In this document: positions 16,618 to 24,170 of the stretch, piece after piece | Layout: each line of letters begins with the position of its first letter | Numbering within the stretch: the first letter of the stretch is position 1 | Source of the DNA: DATJPD01 sp036394195 | GTDB lineage: Bacteria > Pseudomonadota > Alphaproteobacteria > CACIAM-22H2 | Direction: 5' to 3' | Assembly (NCBI GenBank): GCA_036394195.1 | Contig: DASWFO010000060.1 | Location: forward strand, 32,355 to 96,354 | DNA: 64,000 bases | Translations under genes and position numbers: made by a program | The notes under the pieces: model-generated | Told to the model about the DNA's origin: nothing | The model's database searches: none | What the model saw: only the letters and a program-made list of their open reading frames with translations

Positions 16618-16957
16618 GGAGCATACGGCACCGGCCCTTTGCCGGTCCGCATCCCGCCACAGCGGCTCGCCCCACGCTTGCGATCGCACGCAGAAGACTT
16701 GGCTTCCCGCCCCCATGGGGATGGGAGGACACTTGCTCGGCTGTTGCCGTGCAGACCTGCGCTGGGTCGGTCGCATTGTCAGTCGTCGGCGGTGAACGAG
16801 TATTCTATCACTCCCATCGAATGGTCGCCATGTCGCACGGGGAGCGCTGGGATCAAACGAGCTCGTCTGCGCCTCTGACCGCCAGCCTCACGCCCGCACC
16901 GGTGCCGCAGCGTTTTGATTGAGGATGCATTGGACCGAAGCCGATCCGCCGACCCGG
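16618..16957. other. Gap without recognised gene
   Basis: About 340 bases between the start of the exported protein gene (16617) and the end of the binding protein gene (16958), both on the - strand. It should hold the promoter of the former. No convincing coding frame or strong hairpin was found on either strand. Confidence 0.4.
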
Positions 16958-17926
16958 CTACTCGATCACCCCGTCCGCGACCGCGAGCAAGGTCGGCGGG
17001 ACGTCGAGGTCGAGCGCCGTTGCGGTCTTCAGGTTGATCACCAGCTCCAGCATGGTTGGCTGTTCAACCGGCAAATCCGCCGGCTTGGCGCCCTTGAGGA
17101 TCTTGTCGACATAGACGGCCGCATTCCGGGACAATTGGTCCAGGCTCGGTCCGTAAGAAATCAGGCCTCCAGACTCCGGAAAATCCCTGAAATAGGAGAT
17201 CGCCGGCGTTCTGCTGTTGAGCGCCAGCTCGGCAATCCGTCCGGCGTATCTGGTCATGAGAGACGCCGGCAAGATGACGAGCGCCTCCGGCCGTATCCGC
17301 GCGATCTCCTGGAACGCGCGATCAAGATCTTCACCCTTCCGTGCCTCCACCAGGGTGATCTCCATACCCGAGGCGCGAGCTGCTTCTTCCGTTTCCCTTA
17401 ACGAGAACACGACGGGGGGATCGTCCGGGTTCCAGAGAATGGCCAGACGGGACAGGTCCTTGGTGATCGCCTTGAGCCATTCCAGCCGCTTTCCGCTCAG
17501 CTCCGGGGACTGCAGGCTGAACCCGGTGATATTGCTGCCCGGGTGCGCGAGGCTGGCCACGAACCCGGTTCCCACCGGATCGCTGCTGCCGGTCATCACG
17601 ATGGGAATGGTGCGCGTTGCCTGCTGGGCGGCGCGGACCGCCTGCGACCCCCCTGCGACGATCACATCGACCTCGAGTGCCATGAGCTCGGCCACGCGGC
17701 GGGGCAGCCGATCCGCCGGGTCGCTCGACCGATACTCGATCACAACATCGTGGCCTTCGACGTACCCCAGTTCGGCCAGCCCCTGCCGAAATGTCCGGAG
17801 ACGGCGCTCCGAACCGAGGAACCCGATCCGCGCCATTCCATTCGGCGCCAGAGCATGCGCCGCGAGCGGCCACGCCAGCACCGAGCCAAGAACCGTGATG
17901 AAATCCCGCCGCCTCATCGTGGCCAC
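16958..17926 (-). CDS. ABC-type substrate-binding protein (PF04392-like), orphan
   Basis: 322 residues. The start is GTG 17926, with AGGAGG eight bases upstream; ATG 17917 (MRRRDFITVLGS) is the alternative. The RRRDF start followed by a hydrophobic stretch resembles a Tat-type or ordinary export signal. The body matches the ABC_sub_bind family: FRQGLAELGYVEGHDVVIEYR, AVRAAQQATRTIPIVM, DPVGTGFVASLAHPGSNITG and LSRNAAVYVDKILKGAKPADLPVEQPT. Such proteins are abundant in Bradyrhizobium-like bacteria and usually have no dedicated permease. None is adjacent here. The ligand is unknown. Confidence 0.8.
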   Translation of the reverse strand: MATMRRRDFITVLGSVLAWPLAAHALAPNGMARIGFLGSERRLRTFRQGLAELGYVEGHDVVIEYRSSDPADRLPRRVAELMALEVDVIVAGGSQAVRAAQQATRTIPIVMTGSSDPVGTGFVASLAHPGSNITGFSLQSPELSGKRLEWLKAITKDLSRLAILWNPDDPPVVFSLRETEEAARASGMEITLVEARKGEDLDRAFQEIARIRPEALVILPASLMTRYAGRIAELALNSRTPAISYFRDFPESGGLISYGPSLDQLSRNAAVYVDKILKGAKPADLPVEQPTMLELVINLKTATALDLDVPPTLLAVADGVIE

Positions 17927-18044
17927 GCCGAGCGCCTCCTGCGCGCCTAGTGGGCCCCCCGATCAGCCGCTGTCTAGCTATACGCCGGGCGTGGCCCGGG
18001 TCAATTCGGAAAGCGGACGCCGGTGGATAAAGTCGATGTGGGCC

Positions 18045-18311
18045 TCAGCGCAGGGCCGCGCGTTGGACCTTGCCTTTGATCTCGGTCGCCAGCTGGTCAA
18101 AATCGACCGGCTTGGCGAAGACCGAATCAGCGCCCCACAGGTCACGCACATCGGCAGCCGCTTCGGGATGGCCGGTGACAAAGATGACCAGCTGATCGGG
18201 CTTGCGGAGTTGCAGCATGTTGGCCAGCGCCACGCCATGTGGACCGCCGGGCGGCATGTGGATGTCGACCACGAGACAGTCCGGCAGCACGCCGCCGCGA
18301 TCCGTCGCGGC
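18045..18311 (-). pseudogene. N-terminally truncated response-regulator receiver domain
   Basis: The frame retains the phosphoacceptor strand (CLVVDIHMPPGG), the IFVTGHPEAA segment and the FAKPVDFDQLATEI lysine region, then stops. The first ~40 residues with the acidic DD pair and alpha-1 are missing: an in-frame TAG lies a few codons upstream of GTG 18290. A receiver without beta-1 cannot fold normally, so I call it a relic. Upstream on the same strand the luciferase-like gene ends 55 bases away, which suggests that a junction removed the 5' part. Confidence 0.65.
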
Positions 18312-18365
18312 CTACGTCGCCCTACGCGCCGTCCCCGACCGGGCGATGCGCGCATCGACCACCGC

Positions 18366-19469
18366 CTAGAGCGATGCCGACGCCGGTGCAAGCTCCTGCG
18401 CCAGCTCATGACGGATGCCCGGCAACACGCGCTCGCCGAAGAACCTTTGGTCTTCGATATAGTCCGGGAACATGAACATCATGCCATCGAGCTCCGCCCC
18501 CCTGATCGTCTTCACGATCCGGCGGCGCAGGCTGTCCGCCGACCCGATCGCAAAGGACGTCATGAAGGCGTCGTTGCGTGCCCGCAGCAACAGGTTATGG
18601 ACCTGTCCGTCCTGCCGCGGCGCCTGCCGATAGCCGGAGCCCATGCCCTGCAACGTCTCAACGTCTATTCCCGCGCGATAGTGCTCGGCCCGCGCCTCGG
18701 CCGCGGCGTCGGTTTCGCCGGGCACGATCACGCAGTTGATGAATGTCTTGATCGTCCGGCCGTATTCCGCCGCGATGGCCTTGGCGCGGCGGCTGTTCCT
18801 GGCCACCTCGGCATCGTCCTTACCGCTGATAAAAGCGGCGTCGGCGTGCCGCGCCGAGAGGCGAAGGCCGACCTCCGACATGCCGGCGCAGATGAGGGTC
18901 GGCCGTGGGTCTGACACCGGCTTTGGATCGCACATGCAGTCGGCGAGCTTGAAATATTTCCCGTCGAGGTTGACCGCCGGCTCCGACCACAGGCGCTTCA
19001 CCGCGTCGAGCCATTCCTCGGCGAGCTCGTAGCGCTGGTCGTGATCGAGGTCTTCACGCCAGCCCCCCATTTGCGAGAATTCGTCGCGAAAGGCGCCCGA
19101 CACGACGTTGAGGCCGGCACGCCCGTCGCTCGCGTGATCGAGCGTGCACACCATCTTGGCGACAACGGCCGGATTGTGCAGAAGCGTGTGAACGGTACAC
19201 CAGAGCTTGATCCGCGACGTCACTTGCGACAGCGCCGACATCAACATCAGGGACTCTTGCGACGTGCCCCAGTGATTGCGGGGGCCGCCGAAGCCCCGCC
19301 ACTTCATCATCGACAGGACGAAATCGAGACCGAGCTCCTCCGCCAGAAGCGTTGCCCGCTTATTCAGGCCGAATGAGCCGTCAATGACCGGTGCATTGCG
19401 GGACACGATCCAGCCGCCGTTGGCGATCGGGAGGAAAATGCCAAACTGAATTTTTCGCTGCGTTGACAT
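18366..19469 (-). CDS. LLM-class flavin-dependent monooxygenase (RutA-like)
   Basis: 367 residues from ATG 19469 (MSTQRKIQFGIFLPIANGG), preceded by GGAAGG. It is a bacterial luciferase-fold (TIM barrel) FMNH2-dependent oxygenase. FLPIANGGWIVS, LDFVLSMMKWRGFGG, GLNVVSGAFRDEFSQMGGW and LICAGMSEVGLRLSARHADAAF all resemble the pyrimidine monooxygenase RutA and alkanesulfonate monooxygenase branch. No other rut gene is near, so the substrate is open. It is divergent from a second luciferase-like gene at 19741; the 271-base space between them probably holds both promoters. Confidence 0.85.
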   Translation of the reverse strand: MSTQRKIQFGIFLPIANGGWIVSRNAPVIDGSFGLNKRATLLAEELGLDFVLSMMKWRGFGGPRNHWGTSQESLMLMSALSQVTSRIKLWCTVHTLLHNPAVVAKMVCTLDHASDGRAGLNVVSGAFRDEFSQMGGWREDLDHDQRYELAEEWLDAVKRLWSEPAVNLDGKYFKLADCMCDPKPVSDPRPTLICAGMSEVGLRLSARHADAAFISGKDDAEVARNSRRAKAIAAEYGRTIKTFINCVIVPGETDAAAEARAEHYRAGIDVETLQGMGSGYRQAPRQDGQVHNLLLRARNDAFMTSFAIGSADSLRRRIVKTIRGAELDGMMFMFPDYIEDQRFFGERVLPGIRHELAQELAPASASL

Positions 19470-19740
19470 TGCCCACCTTCCCTTCGTCCCGGCACCGAGG
19501 TGCCGCCGGCCGGGTATTGCAGCCGTCGTGCCAGACAAGGGCCGACGTGAGAGCGCGATGCGGGTCGCCGTAGGGCGCCCAATTTTTCGCCAAATCCCGC
19601 CTCGGTGAGGACAGAATGGGCTCGAATGGCCTAGGTTCGGTGAGCTGACATAAACTTGGCCGGCGTGTCTGCCGGAAGGTCTTGCCGACCGATCAGGACC
19701 GATCGAAACGACTTAAGCCGTGATCCGTGGGAGGGACATC

Positions 19741-20811
19741 ATGAAATTCGGCCTGTTCTATCTTCCGACATACCTTCCGGCCGAGCGCGACGTGGCCGCG
19801 CATTTCGACAATATCGTCGAGCAGGTGGTGTACGCCGACAAGATCGGCATCGATTACGTATGGATGGTCGAGCATCATTTCGTGCGCCATGGCGGGCTGT
19901 GCGCCGGCAGCTACTCGTTCCTCTCCTATCTCGCGGCCAAGACGACGCGCATCCGGCTCGGCACGGGCGCCACGGTGCTCCCGCTCAACGATCCCGTGCG
20001 GGTCGCCGAGCAGGGTGCCACGCTCGACCAGCTCTCCAAGGGCCGGTTCGACCTGGGCGTCGGCCGCGGCTTCCTGCGCGACGAGTTCGATACGTTCGGC
20101 GTCGACATGCGCGAGACGCACGACCGCGTCGCCGAGGGGGTCGACCTGATCCGGCGCGCCTGGACCGAGCCGTCGCTCACCTGGCGCGGAAAATTCCGGC
20201 CGCCGATCGACAACCTCACCATCCTGCCGCGGGTCTATCAGAACCCTCATCCGCCGCTGTGGAACGCGTGTTTCATGACCCGCGACAGTTTCGTGTGGAC
20301 GGCCGAGCAGGGTCTGAACCTCCTGTATGTGGCCTACCACGTCGACAGCGCCACGGCCGGCGAGCGCGTGCACTGGTATCTCGACGAGCTGCCGCGCTTC
20401 GGCCGCAAGGTCGAGGATCACGAGGTCTGCTGCGTGTACCATGCGCATTTCACCGAGCGCGCGGACGTGCGGCGCCTCAAATCCCTGGTCGAGACGCCGA
20501 TGGCCGAATATACCGGTGCTGGTGTCGAGGCGGCGCGGAAGCCGCCCGACCCGGTCGCGTACAAGGGCTATGCCGCCCGCGAGGACTATCAGCGCCAGGC
20601 CGCCTTCGACAATTATTTCCCCGACCGCGTGCTGATGGGCGATCCCGACAGCGTGCTCGCCCGCATCCGGCGCCTCAAGGCCCTCGGCATGACGCAGCTC
20701 GGCCTGCTGGTCGATTTCGGCTCGTTGAAGCAGCCGGACATCATGCGATCCCTCGAAGTGTTCGGAAAGGATATCCTGCCGCGGGCGCGGGAGATCTCGC
20801 GGGAGATCTGA
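19741..20811 (+). CDS. LLM-class flavin-dependent oxidoreductase
   Basis: 356 residues from ATG 19741 (MKFGLFYLPTYLPAE), with GGGAGGG upstream. It belongs to the luciferase-like family: YVWMVEHHFVRHGG is the typical EHH motif after beta-3, followed by RIRLGTGATVLPLNDPVRVAEQ and RFDLGVGRGFLRDEF. These proteins use reduced flavin supplied by a separate reductase; none is adjacent. The sequence is clearly different from its divergent neighbour, so the pair is not a recent duplication. Substrate unknown. Confidence 0.85.
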   Translation: MKFGLFYLPTYLPAERDVAAHFDNIVEQVVYADKIGIDYVWMVEHHFVRHGGLCAGSYSFLSYLAAKTTRIRLGTGATVLPLNDPVRVAEQGATLDQLSKGRFDLGVGRGFLRDEFDTFGVDMRETHDRVAEGVDLIRRAWTEPSLTWRGKFRPPIDNLTILPRVYQNPHPPLWNACFMTRDSFVWTAEQGLNLLYVAYHVDSATAGERVHWYLDELPRFGRKVEDHEVCCVYHAHFTERADVRRLKSLVETPMAEYTGAGVEAARKPPDPVAYKGYAAREDYQRQAAFDNYFPDRVLMGDPDSVLARIRRLKALGMTQLGLLVDFGSLKQPDIMRSLEVFGKDILPRAREISREI

Positions 20812-20905
20812 GGGGACTGCCGGAGCTGGCGAGGAGCCGAGCGTGCCGCTAAGCCCTCGCGAAGGTTTGGCGAGGCGCACGCAAGCGACGCCATCCACCC
20901 TGGCA

Positions 20906-21034
20906 TCAGCCCAGGACGGATTTCGCTGCGACGATGATCGACGCGAGGATCAGGCCGATCACGACCCAGCGAAACACCAGGGCATGCACATAGCTGACGG
21001 TGTAACCGTCAAGGTTCGGCATGAGCCTTTGCAT
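20906..21034 (-). CDS. Tiny single-pass membrane protein
   Basis: 42 residues from ATG 21034 with an excellent AGGAGG seven bases upstream. The sequence opens MQRLMPNLDGYTVSYVHAL and continues with one hydrophobic helix (RWVVIGLILASIIVAA) before KSVLG and TGA. The start lies inside the end of the next gene upstream (21009-21254) with a 26-base overlap, so translation may be coupled. The family is unknown; the ribosome binding site is the main reason for calling it. Confidence 0.5.
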   Translation of the reverse strand: MQRLMPNLDGYTVSYVHALVFRWVVIGLILASIIVAAKSVLG

Positions 21035-21254
21035 CGGACCTCCTGGGACTCAGCGCCCGCGGCTTGACGCCGCAGTGGCCGCGGACAGACCGGCCCGGTC
21101 CCTCGGCACCGCATCGCCGATCCACATAGACGATGTTCGGCGGCGGAATCACCACCGGTCCCGGATCGATGGCGGGCATCACGGCGGCCTCAGACGCCGC
21201 TGCCATCAGGCGCACCAAGGCGCCGATCGCTCCGGCGAGAATTACAAAGCGCAT
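21009..21254 (-). CDS. Small exported protein, unknown
   Basis: 81 residues from ATG 21254 (MRFVILAGAIGALVRLMAAASEAA), preceded by AGGAGGAG. The N-terminus is a signal peptide or membrane anchor. The mature part has PGPVVIPPPNIVYVDRRCG and a basic tail. Small alphaproteobacterial proteins with a PPPVVYVDR-like motif occur elsewhere but have no function assigned. It overlaps the tiny membrane protein gene downstream. Confidence 0.5.
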   Translation of the reverse strand: MRFVILAGAIGALVRLMAAASEAAVMPAIDPGPVVIPPPNIVYVDRRCGAEGPGRSVRGHCGVKPRALSPRRSDAKAHAEP

Positions 21255-21370
21255 GGACTCCTCCTGCCGCGGAGCTCCTATCATGCCGCGTCCTGCGTCC
21301 TGTGTGATTAAACGGTGTGAAGTCCGGAGCTCGCGACGAAATCTGACACCGCCTAGCGCGGGCGACGCGC

Positions 21371-21550
21371 TCAGCCGGGGTCGCGCCGCGTTCGTTTCAC
21401 CTCGTCGGCCAGCTTTTCGTATTGCTGTGCCAGGACCATGTACTCGGACTTTGCGGTGGGGCTTTGGACCTTGGCCGCCATCTGGCGGAATTCCTCCGCG
21501 CGCTTGCGATAACGTTGCGCTGCCGTTTCCGGCTCGTTCGACTGCCCCAC
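21371..21550 (-). CDS. Small helical protein of the xYEKLADxxE type
   Basis: 59 residues from GTG 21550; no ATG is available in the open frame. The order is AAQRYRKRAEEFRQMAAKV, a short polar turn, then MVLAQQYEKLADEVKR: two amphipathic helices ending in LAxxYEKLAD. The same motif closes the protein at 22343 (LADEYEKLADAIE). Proteins of this pattern are common and unassigned in Alphaproteobacteria. It is too short and oddly started to be in standard lists, but the motif makes it credible. Confidence 0.5.
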   Translation of the reverse strand: MGQSNEPETAAQRYRKRAEEFRQMAAKVQSPTAKSEYMVLAQQYEKLADEVKRTRRDPG

Positions 21551-21754
21551 GATGCCCCCAGTTGAGCTTCCGGAACCGCCTTCGAGCCCCGGCGTGTGCG
21601 AAATTAGGCTATCTGGTACAGATTAGCCGACGCGGCAGATCGCGACGCCAGTGGAAACCCTGAGATTCGGGCAGGAAAACACTTACACGATATCTGCTCT
21701 ATTTGCGGGCTCGGAGGGCCGCCTACGTATCCCTTCTCCACCAACGGGATATCC

Positions 21755-22150
21755 GTGGCTCAGACCGAGGGGGCAAGGCTGAAAATCCTGGTCGTCGATG
21801 ACGACCCCGAAGTGCGCAAGGTTGCGGGCGCGAACCTGGAGGCGGATGGGCACGTTGTTCTGACAGCAGCCAGCGCGCAGGACGCTATCCAGCGCCTCGA
21901 CGCTCATCCGGACATCAGTTTGCTGTTCACCGATATCGTCCTGCCCGGCTCGATGGACGGCTTCGACCTGGCCGAGCTTGCCAAGCGGCGCCGTCCCGGC
22001 CTGCAGGTGATCTACATGAGCGGCTATCTCAGGAATGAAGGTGTGTGGGAAGGCACGCTGCTGACAAAGCCGTGGACCATCGACGACCTGAGGGCAGCGA
22101 TCGCCACGGTTTTCGCGGCGGGTGGGCCGCTCGGAAGCAGCACCCAGTGA
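21755..22150 (+). CDS. Single-domain response regulator
   Basis: 131 residues from GTG 21755, consisting only of a receiver domain. ILVVDDDPEVRKVAG gives the acidic pocket, LLFTDIVLPGSMDGFDLAEL the phosphoacceptor aspartate, IYMSGYLRNEG the switch serine and LLTKPWTIDDL the lysine. The LTKPW form is typical of receivers found after hybrid kinases in Rhizobiales. It has no output domain, so it probably shuttles phosphate or acts by protein contact. It lies alone on the + strand, near but not within the 22.7-30 kb signalling operons. Confidence 0.85.
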   Translation: MAQTEGARLKILVVDDDPEVRKVAGANLEADGHVVLTAASAQDAIQRLDAHPDISLLFTDIVLPGSMDGFDLAELAKRRRPGLQVIYMSGYLRNEGVWEGTLLTKPWTIDDLRAAIATVFAAGGPLGSSTQ

Positions 22151-22172
22151 CGGCTGCGGCGACGGTCGAGCC

Positions 22173-22343
22173 TCAAGCCCCGTCCGGCGGATTCTGCTTC
22201 GCGAGCTTCTTCCGTCGCTGCTCCGCCAGCATGCGCGACGTCTTCGCCATCTGCATGATCATGTCGCGTTGCTCGGGCCCGGCTTTCCGGGCCCGCCCAT
22301 CGCAGTCGGCGGCATGCTTCAAATAGGCCTCGATTTTCTTCAT
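22173..22343 (-). CDS. Small helical protein, translationally coupled to its upstream neighbour
   Basis: 56 residues (MKKIEAYLKHAADCDGRARK, then MAKTSRMLAEQRRKKLAK). Its ATG overlaps the TGA of the gene at 22343-22540 in an ATGA arrangement, which is strong evidence for translation. It is basic and predicted helical, with a single cysteine in the AADCDGRA segment, a pattern seen in other tiny alphaproteobacterial proteins. Function unknown. Confidence 0.6.
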   Translation of the reverse strand: MKKIEAYLKHAADCDGRARKAGPEQRDMIMQMAKTSRMLAEQRRKKLAKQNPPDGA

Positions 22344-22540
22344 CAGATCGTCTGCTGTTTGGCGTGGCCGGCTTCCGCCTCGATGGCGTCGGCAAGCTTC
22401 TCATATTCATCGGCCAGCCGCAGCCGCTGCGAGCGGACGTTGTGTTCCGTCGACGGGGTCGCCTGTTCGCGATGATGGCGCGCTTGCGCGCGCAAGTGTT
22501 GAGGGTCCGGGAGCTCTTCCGTCATGTCGGGCACAGCCAT
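22343..22540 (-). CDS. Small helical protein of the xYEKLADxxE type
   Basis: 65 residues from ATG 22540 (MAVPDMTEELPDPQHLRAQA). Two amphipathic helices, LRAQARHHREQA and RLRLADEYEKLADAIEAEA, match the protein at 21371. It ends with ATGA overlap into the 56-residue gene, forming a two-gene mini-operon. It lies downstream of the cyclase gene on the same strand but is separated from it by a compound hairpin, so it is probably a separate unit. Function unknown. Confidence 0.6.
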   Translation of the reverse strand: MAVPDMTEELPDPQHLRAQARHHREQATPSTEHNVRSQRLRLADEYEKLADAIEAEAGHAKQQTI

Positions 22541-22576
22541 GTGACGGCTCTAAGATTGTTGTGACGCGCGGTATCA

Positions 22577-22620
22577 GGGGCAATGGGGATAAACCCCAAG
22601 AACCCCCCTGAAATTGCCCC
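22577..22620 (-). terminator. Compound hairpin between cyclase operon and small genes
   Basis: An outer perfect 8-base inverted repeat (GGGGCAAT / ATTGCCCC) encloses an inner TGGGG-ATAAA-CCCCA hairpin and a C-rich segment. It lies 60 bases after the stop of the receiver-cyclase gene. There is no following T-run on either strand, so it may be a Rho-assisted terminator or an RNA stabiliser rather than a classic intrinsic terminator. Confidence 0.4.
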
Positions 22621-22680
22621 ACGGACCGCGACTGTACTTACCCCCCGACGCGCCCTCGCCTCGTAAGGCGTATCCGAGCC

Positions 22681-23778
22681 TTAGCCCGGCCTTGCGTCCA
22701 ACCACACCCGCACCGGGCGGCTGCGACCGGGGATCATCTGCTCGCCGCCGTCGAGCAGCCGCTCCAGGATGCCGGCGGCACCGCCCAGCGCACCCAGCCG
22801 GGCCGCCGCGATGACGGCGTCGGCGGCGAGGAGGCGCGCCTTCAGGCTGCGGGTGAGGCCCTGCAGGCGGCTGGCGGTGTTCACGGTGTCGCCGACGACG
22901 GTGAACGACATGCACTGCTCGCTGCCGACGTCGCCGATCACGGCCAGCCCATAGTTGAGGCCGATGCCGATGGCCAGGTGCGCCTGCCCAGCGGCGGCGC
23001 GCTCGGTGTTCCAGCCTTCCATCGCCGTGATCATCATGTCGGCGCATTGCAGCGCGTTCTGGGCGTCGCGCTCGCCGGCGGTCGGCACGCCGAACGTCGC
23101 CAGCATGGCGTCGCCGATCAGCTTGTCCATGGTCCCGCCGCAGGCGAAGACCTGGGCCGACATGCGCTCGGCGAATTGCCGCAGCAGGTCGACCACGGCC
23201 TCGGGCGCCATGGTCTCCGAAATGCCGGTGAACCCGACGATGTCGACGAACAGCACGGCGACGTTCTGGCGGCGCACCGGCCCGAAGGGCTGGTCACGGT
23301 CGGCGAGGACCTCGACCACGCCCGGCGAGAAGTAGCGCGCGAGATTGTTGCGCGCCCGCTCGGCCGCCACACGCTGCCGATCCATATCGCGCAGCTTCTT
23401 GATCTCTGCGAGAGTCTTGGCGATGGTCGTATCGAGATCGGCCATATCGATCGGCTTGGTCACGAAATCGAAGGCGCCGCGATTCATGGCGGTGCGGATA
23501 TTGGTCATGTCGCCGTAGGCGGAGACGATGATCGCCTTCACCGGCGACTGATTTTCGCGCAAGCGGGCGAGCATGGTCAGCCCGTCCATCACTGGCATGT
23601 TGATGTCGAGGAGGATCAGATCGATCCCGGGATCCCCCTCCAGGATCTTCAGCGCCTGTTCGCCGTCCCGCGCGTATCGGAACGCGAACTCGCCGCTCCG
23701 GATGTTGCGCCGGAAGCGCTGATTGAGAAGAAGCTCGACGTCGGGCTCGTCGTCGACGACGAGGATCCGCGCGGCCAT
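22681..23778 (-). CDS. Receiver-linked class III adenylate cyclase
   Basis: 365 residues from ATG 23778. Residues 1-120 are a receiver (ILVVDDEPDVELLLNQRF, aspartate in LILLDINMPVMDG, lysine in FVTKPIDM). A signalling helix (LAEIKKLRDMDRQRV) leads to RYFSPGVVEVL. The cyclase domain has the metal aspartates in FVDIVGFTG and GDAMLATFG, a base-selecting lysine in MDKLIGDA, and VVGDTVNTASRLQ with the transition-state asparagine and arginine. The lysine-plus-D/T pairing fits ATP over GTP. Phosphorylation should control cAMP output. Its start overlaps the preceding receiver gene by one base (TGATG). Confidence 0.9.
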   Translation of the reverse strand: MAARILVVDDEPDVELLLNQRFRRNIRSGEFAFRYARDGEQALKILEGDPGIDLILLDINMPVMDGLTMLARLRENQSPVKAIIVSAYGDMTNIRTAMNRGAFDFVTKPIDMADLDTTIAKTLAEIKKLRDMDRQRVAAERARNNLARYFSPGVVEVLADRDQPFGPVRRQNVAVLFVDIVGFTGISETMAPEAVVDLLRQFAERMSAQVFACGGTMDKLIGDAMLATFGVPTAGERDAQNALQCADMMITAMEGWNTERAAAGQAHLAIGIGLNYGLAVIGDVGSEQCMSFTVVGDTVNTASRLQGLTRSLKARLLAADAVIAAARLGALGGAAGILERLLDGGEQMIPGRSRPVRVWLDARPG

Positions 23779-24170
23779 CACGCGGCCCGCTGTGACTTTA
23801 TTTCCGCCAGACGCTGCTTCAGCTGGCCGAAATCGACCGGCTTCGCGAAGAAGTCGATGGCGCCGGAATTGGCGGCCTTGCGGCGCCGCTCGTCGTCGCC
23901 ATAGGCGGTGACCATCGCGACCGGAATATCCGGCCATTCGCCCCTGATCAGGCGCAGCAGCTCGATCCCATCCATCCCGGGCATGTTGATGTCCGACAGG
24001 ATCACAATCAGCTCGGGATGGATTCCGGCGCGCAGCTGATGAAGCGCCGCGTCGCCCGATGGCGCAAAATGCAGCACGTATTCGCCGTTACGCTCCTCGC
24101 GGCGGAAGCGCTGCCGGAACAGGTCCACCACGTCCGGCTCGTCGTCCACGATGAGGACACTGACTGTCAT
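23778..24170 (-). CDS. Single-domain response regulator between kinase and cyclase
   Basis: 130 residues, a bare receiver: VLIVDDEPDVVDLFRQRFRR, aspartate in ILSDINMPGMDGIEL, TAYGDDERRR switch region, and lysine in FFAKPVDFGQL. It closely resembles the receiver fused to the cyclase downstream, suggesting duplication. The gene is wedged between kinase and cyclase with overlaps on both sides (ATGA upstream, TGATG downstream), so the three are one translationally coupled unit. It probably competes for or relays phosphate from the kinase. Confidence 0.9.
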   Translation of the reverse strand: MTVSVLIVDDEPDVVDLFRQRFRREERNGEYVLHFAPSGDAALHQLRAGIHPELIVILSDINMPGMDGIELLRLIRGEWPDIPVAMVTAYGDDERRRKAANSGAIDFFAKPVDFGQLKQRLAEIKSQRAA

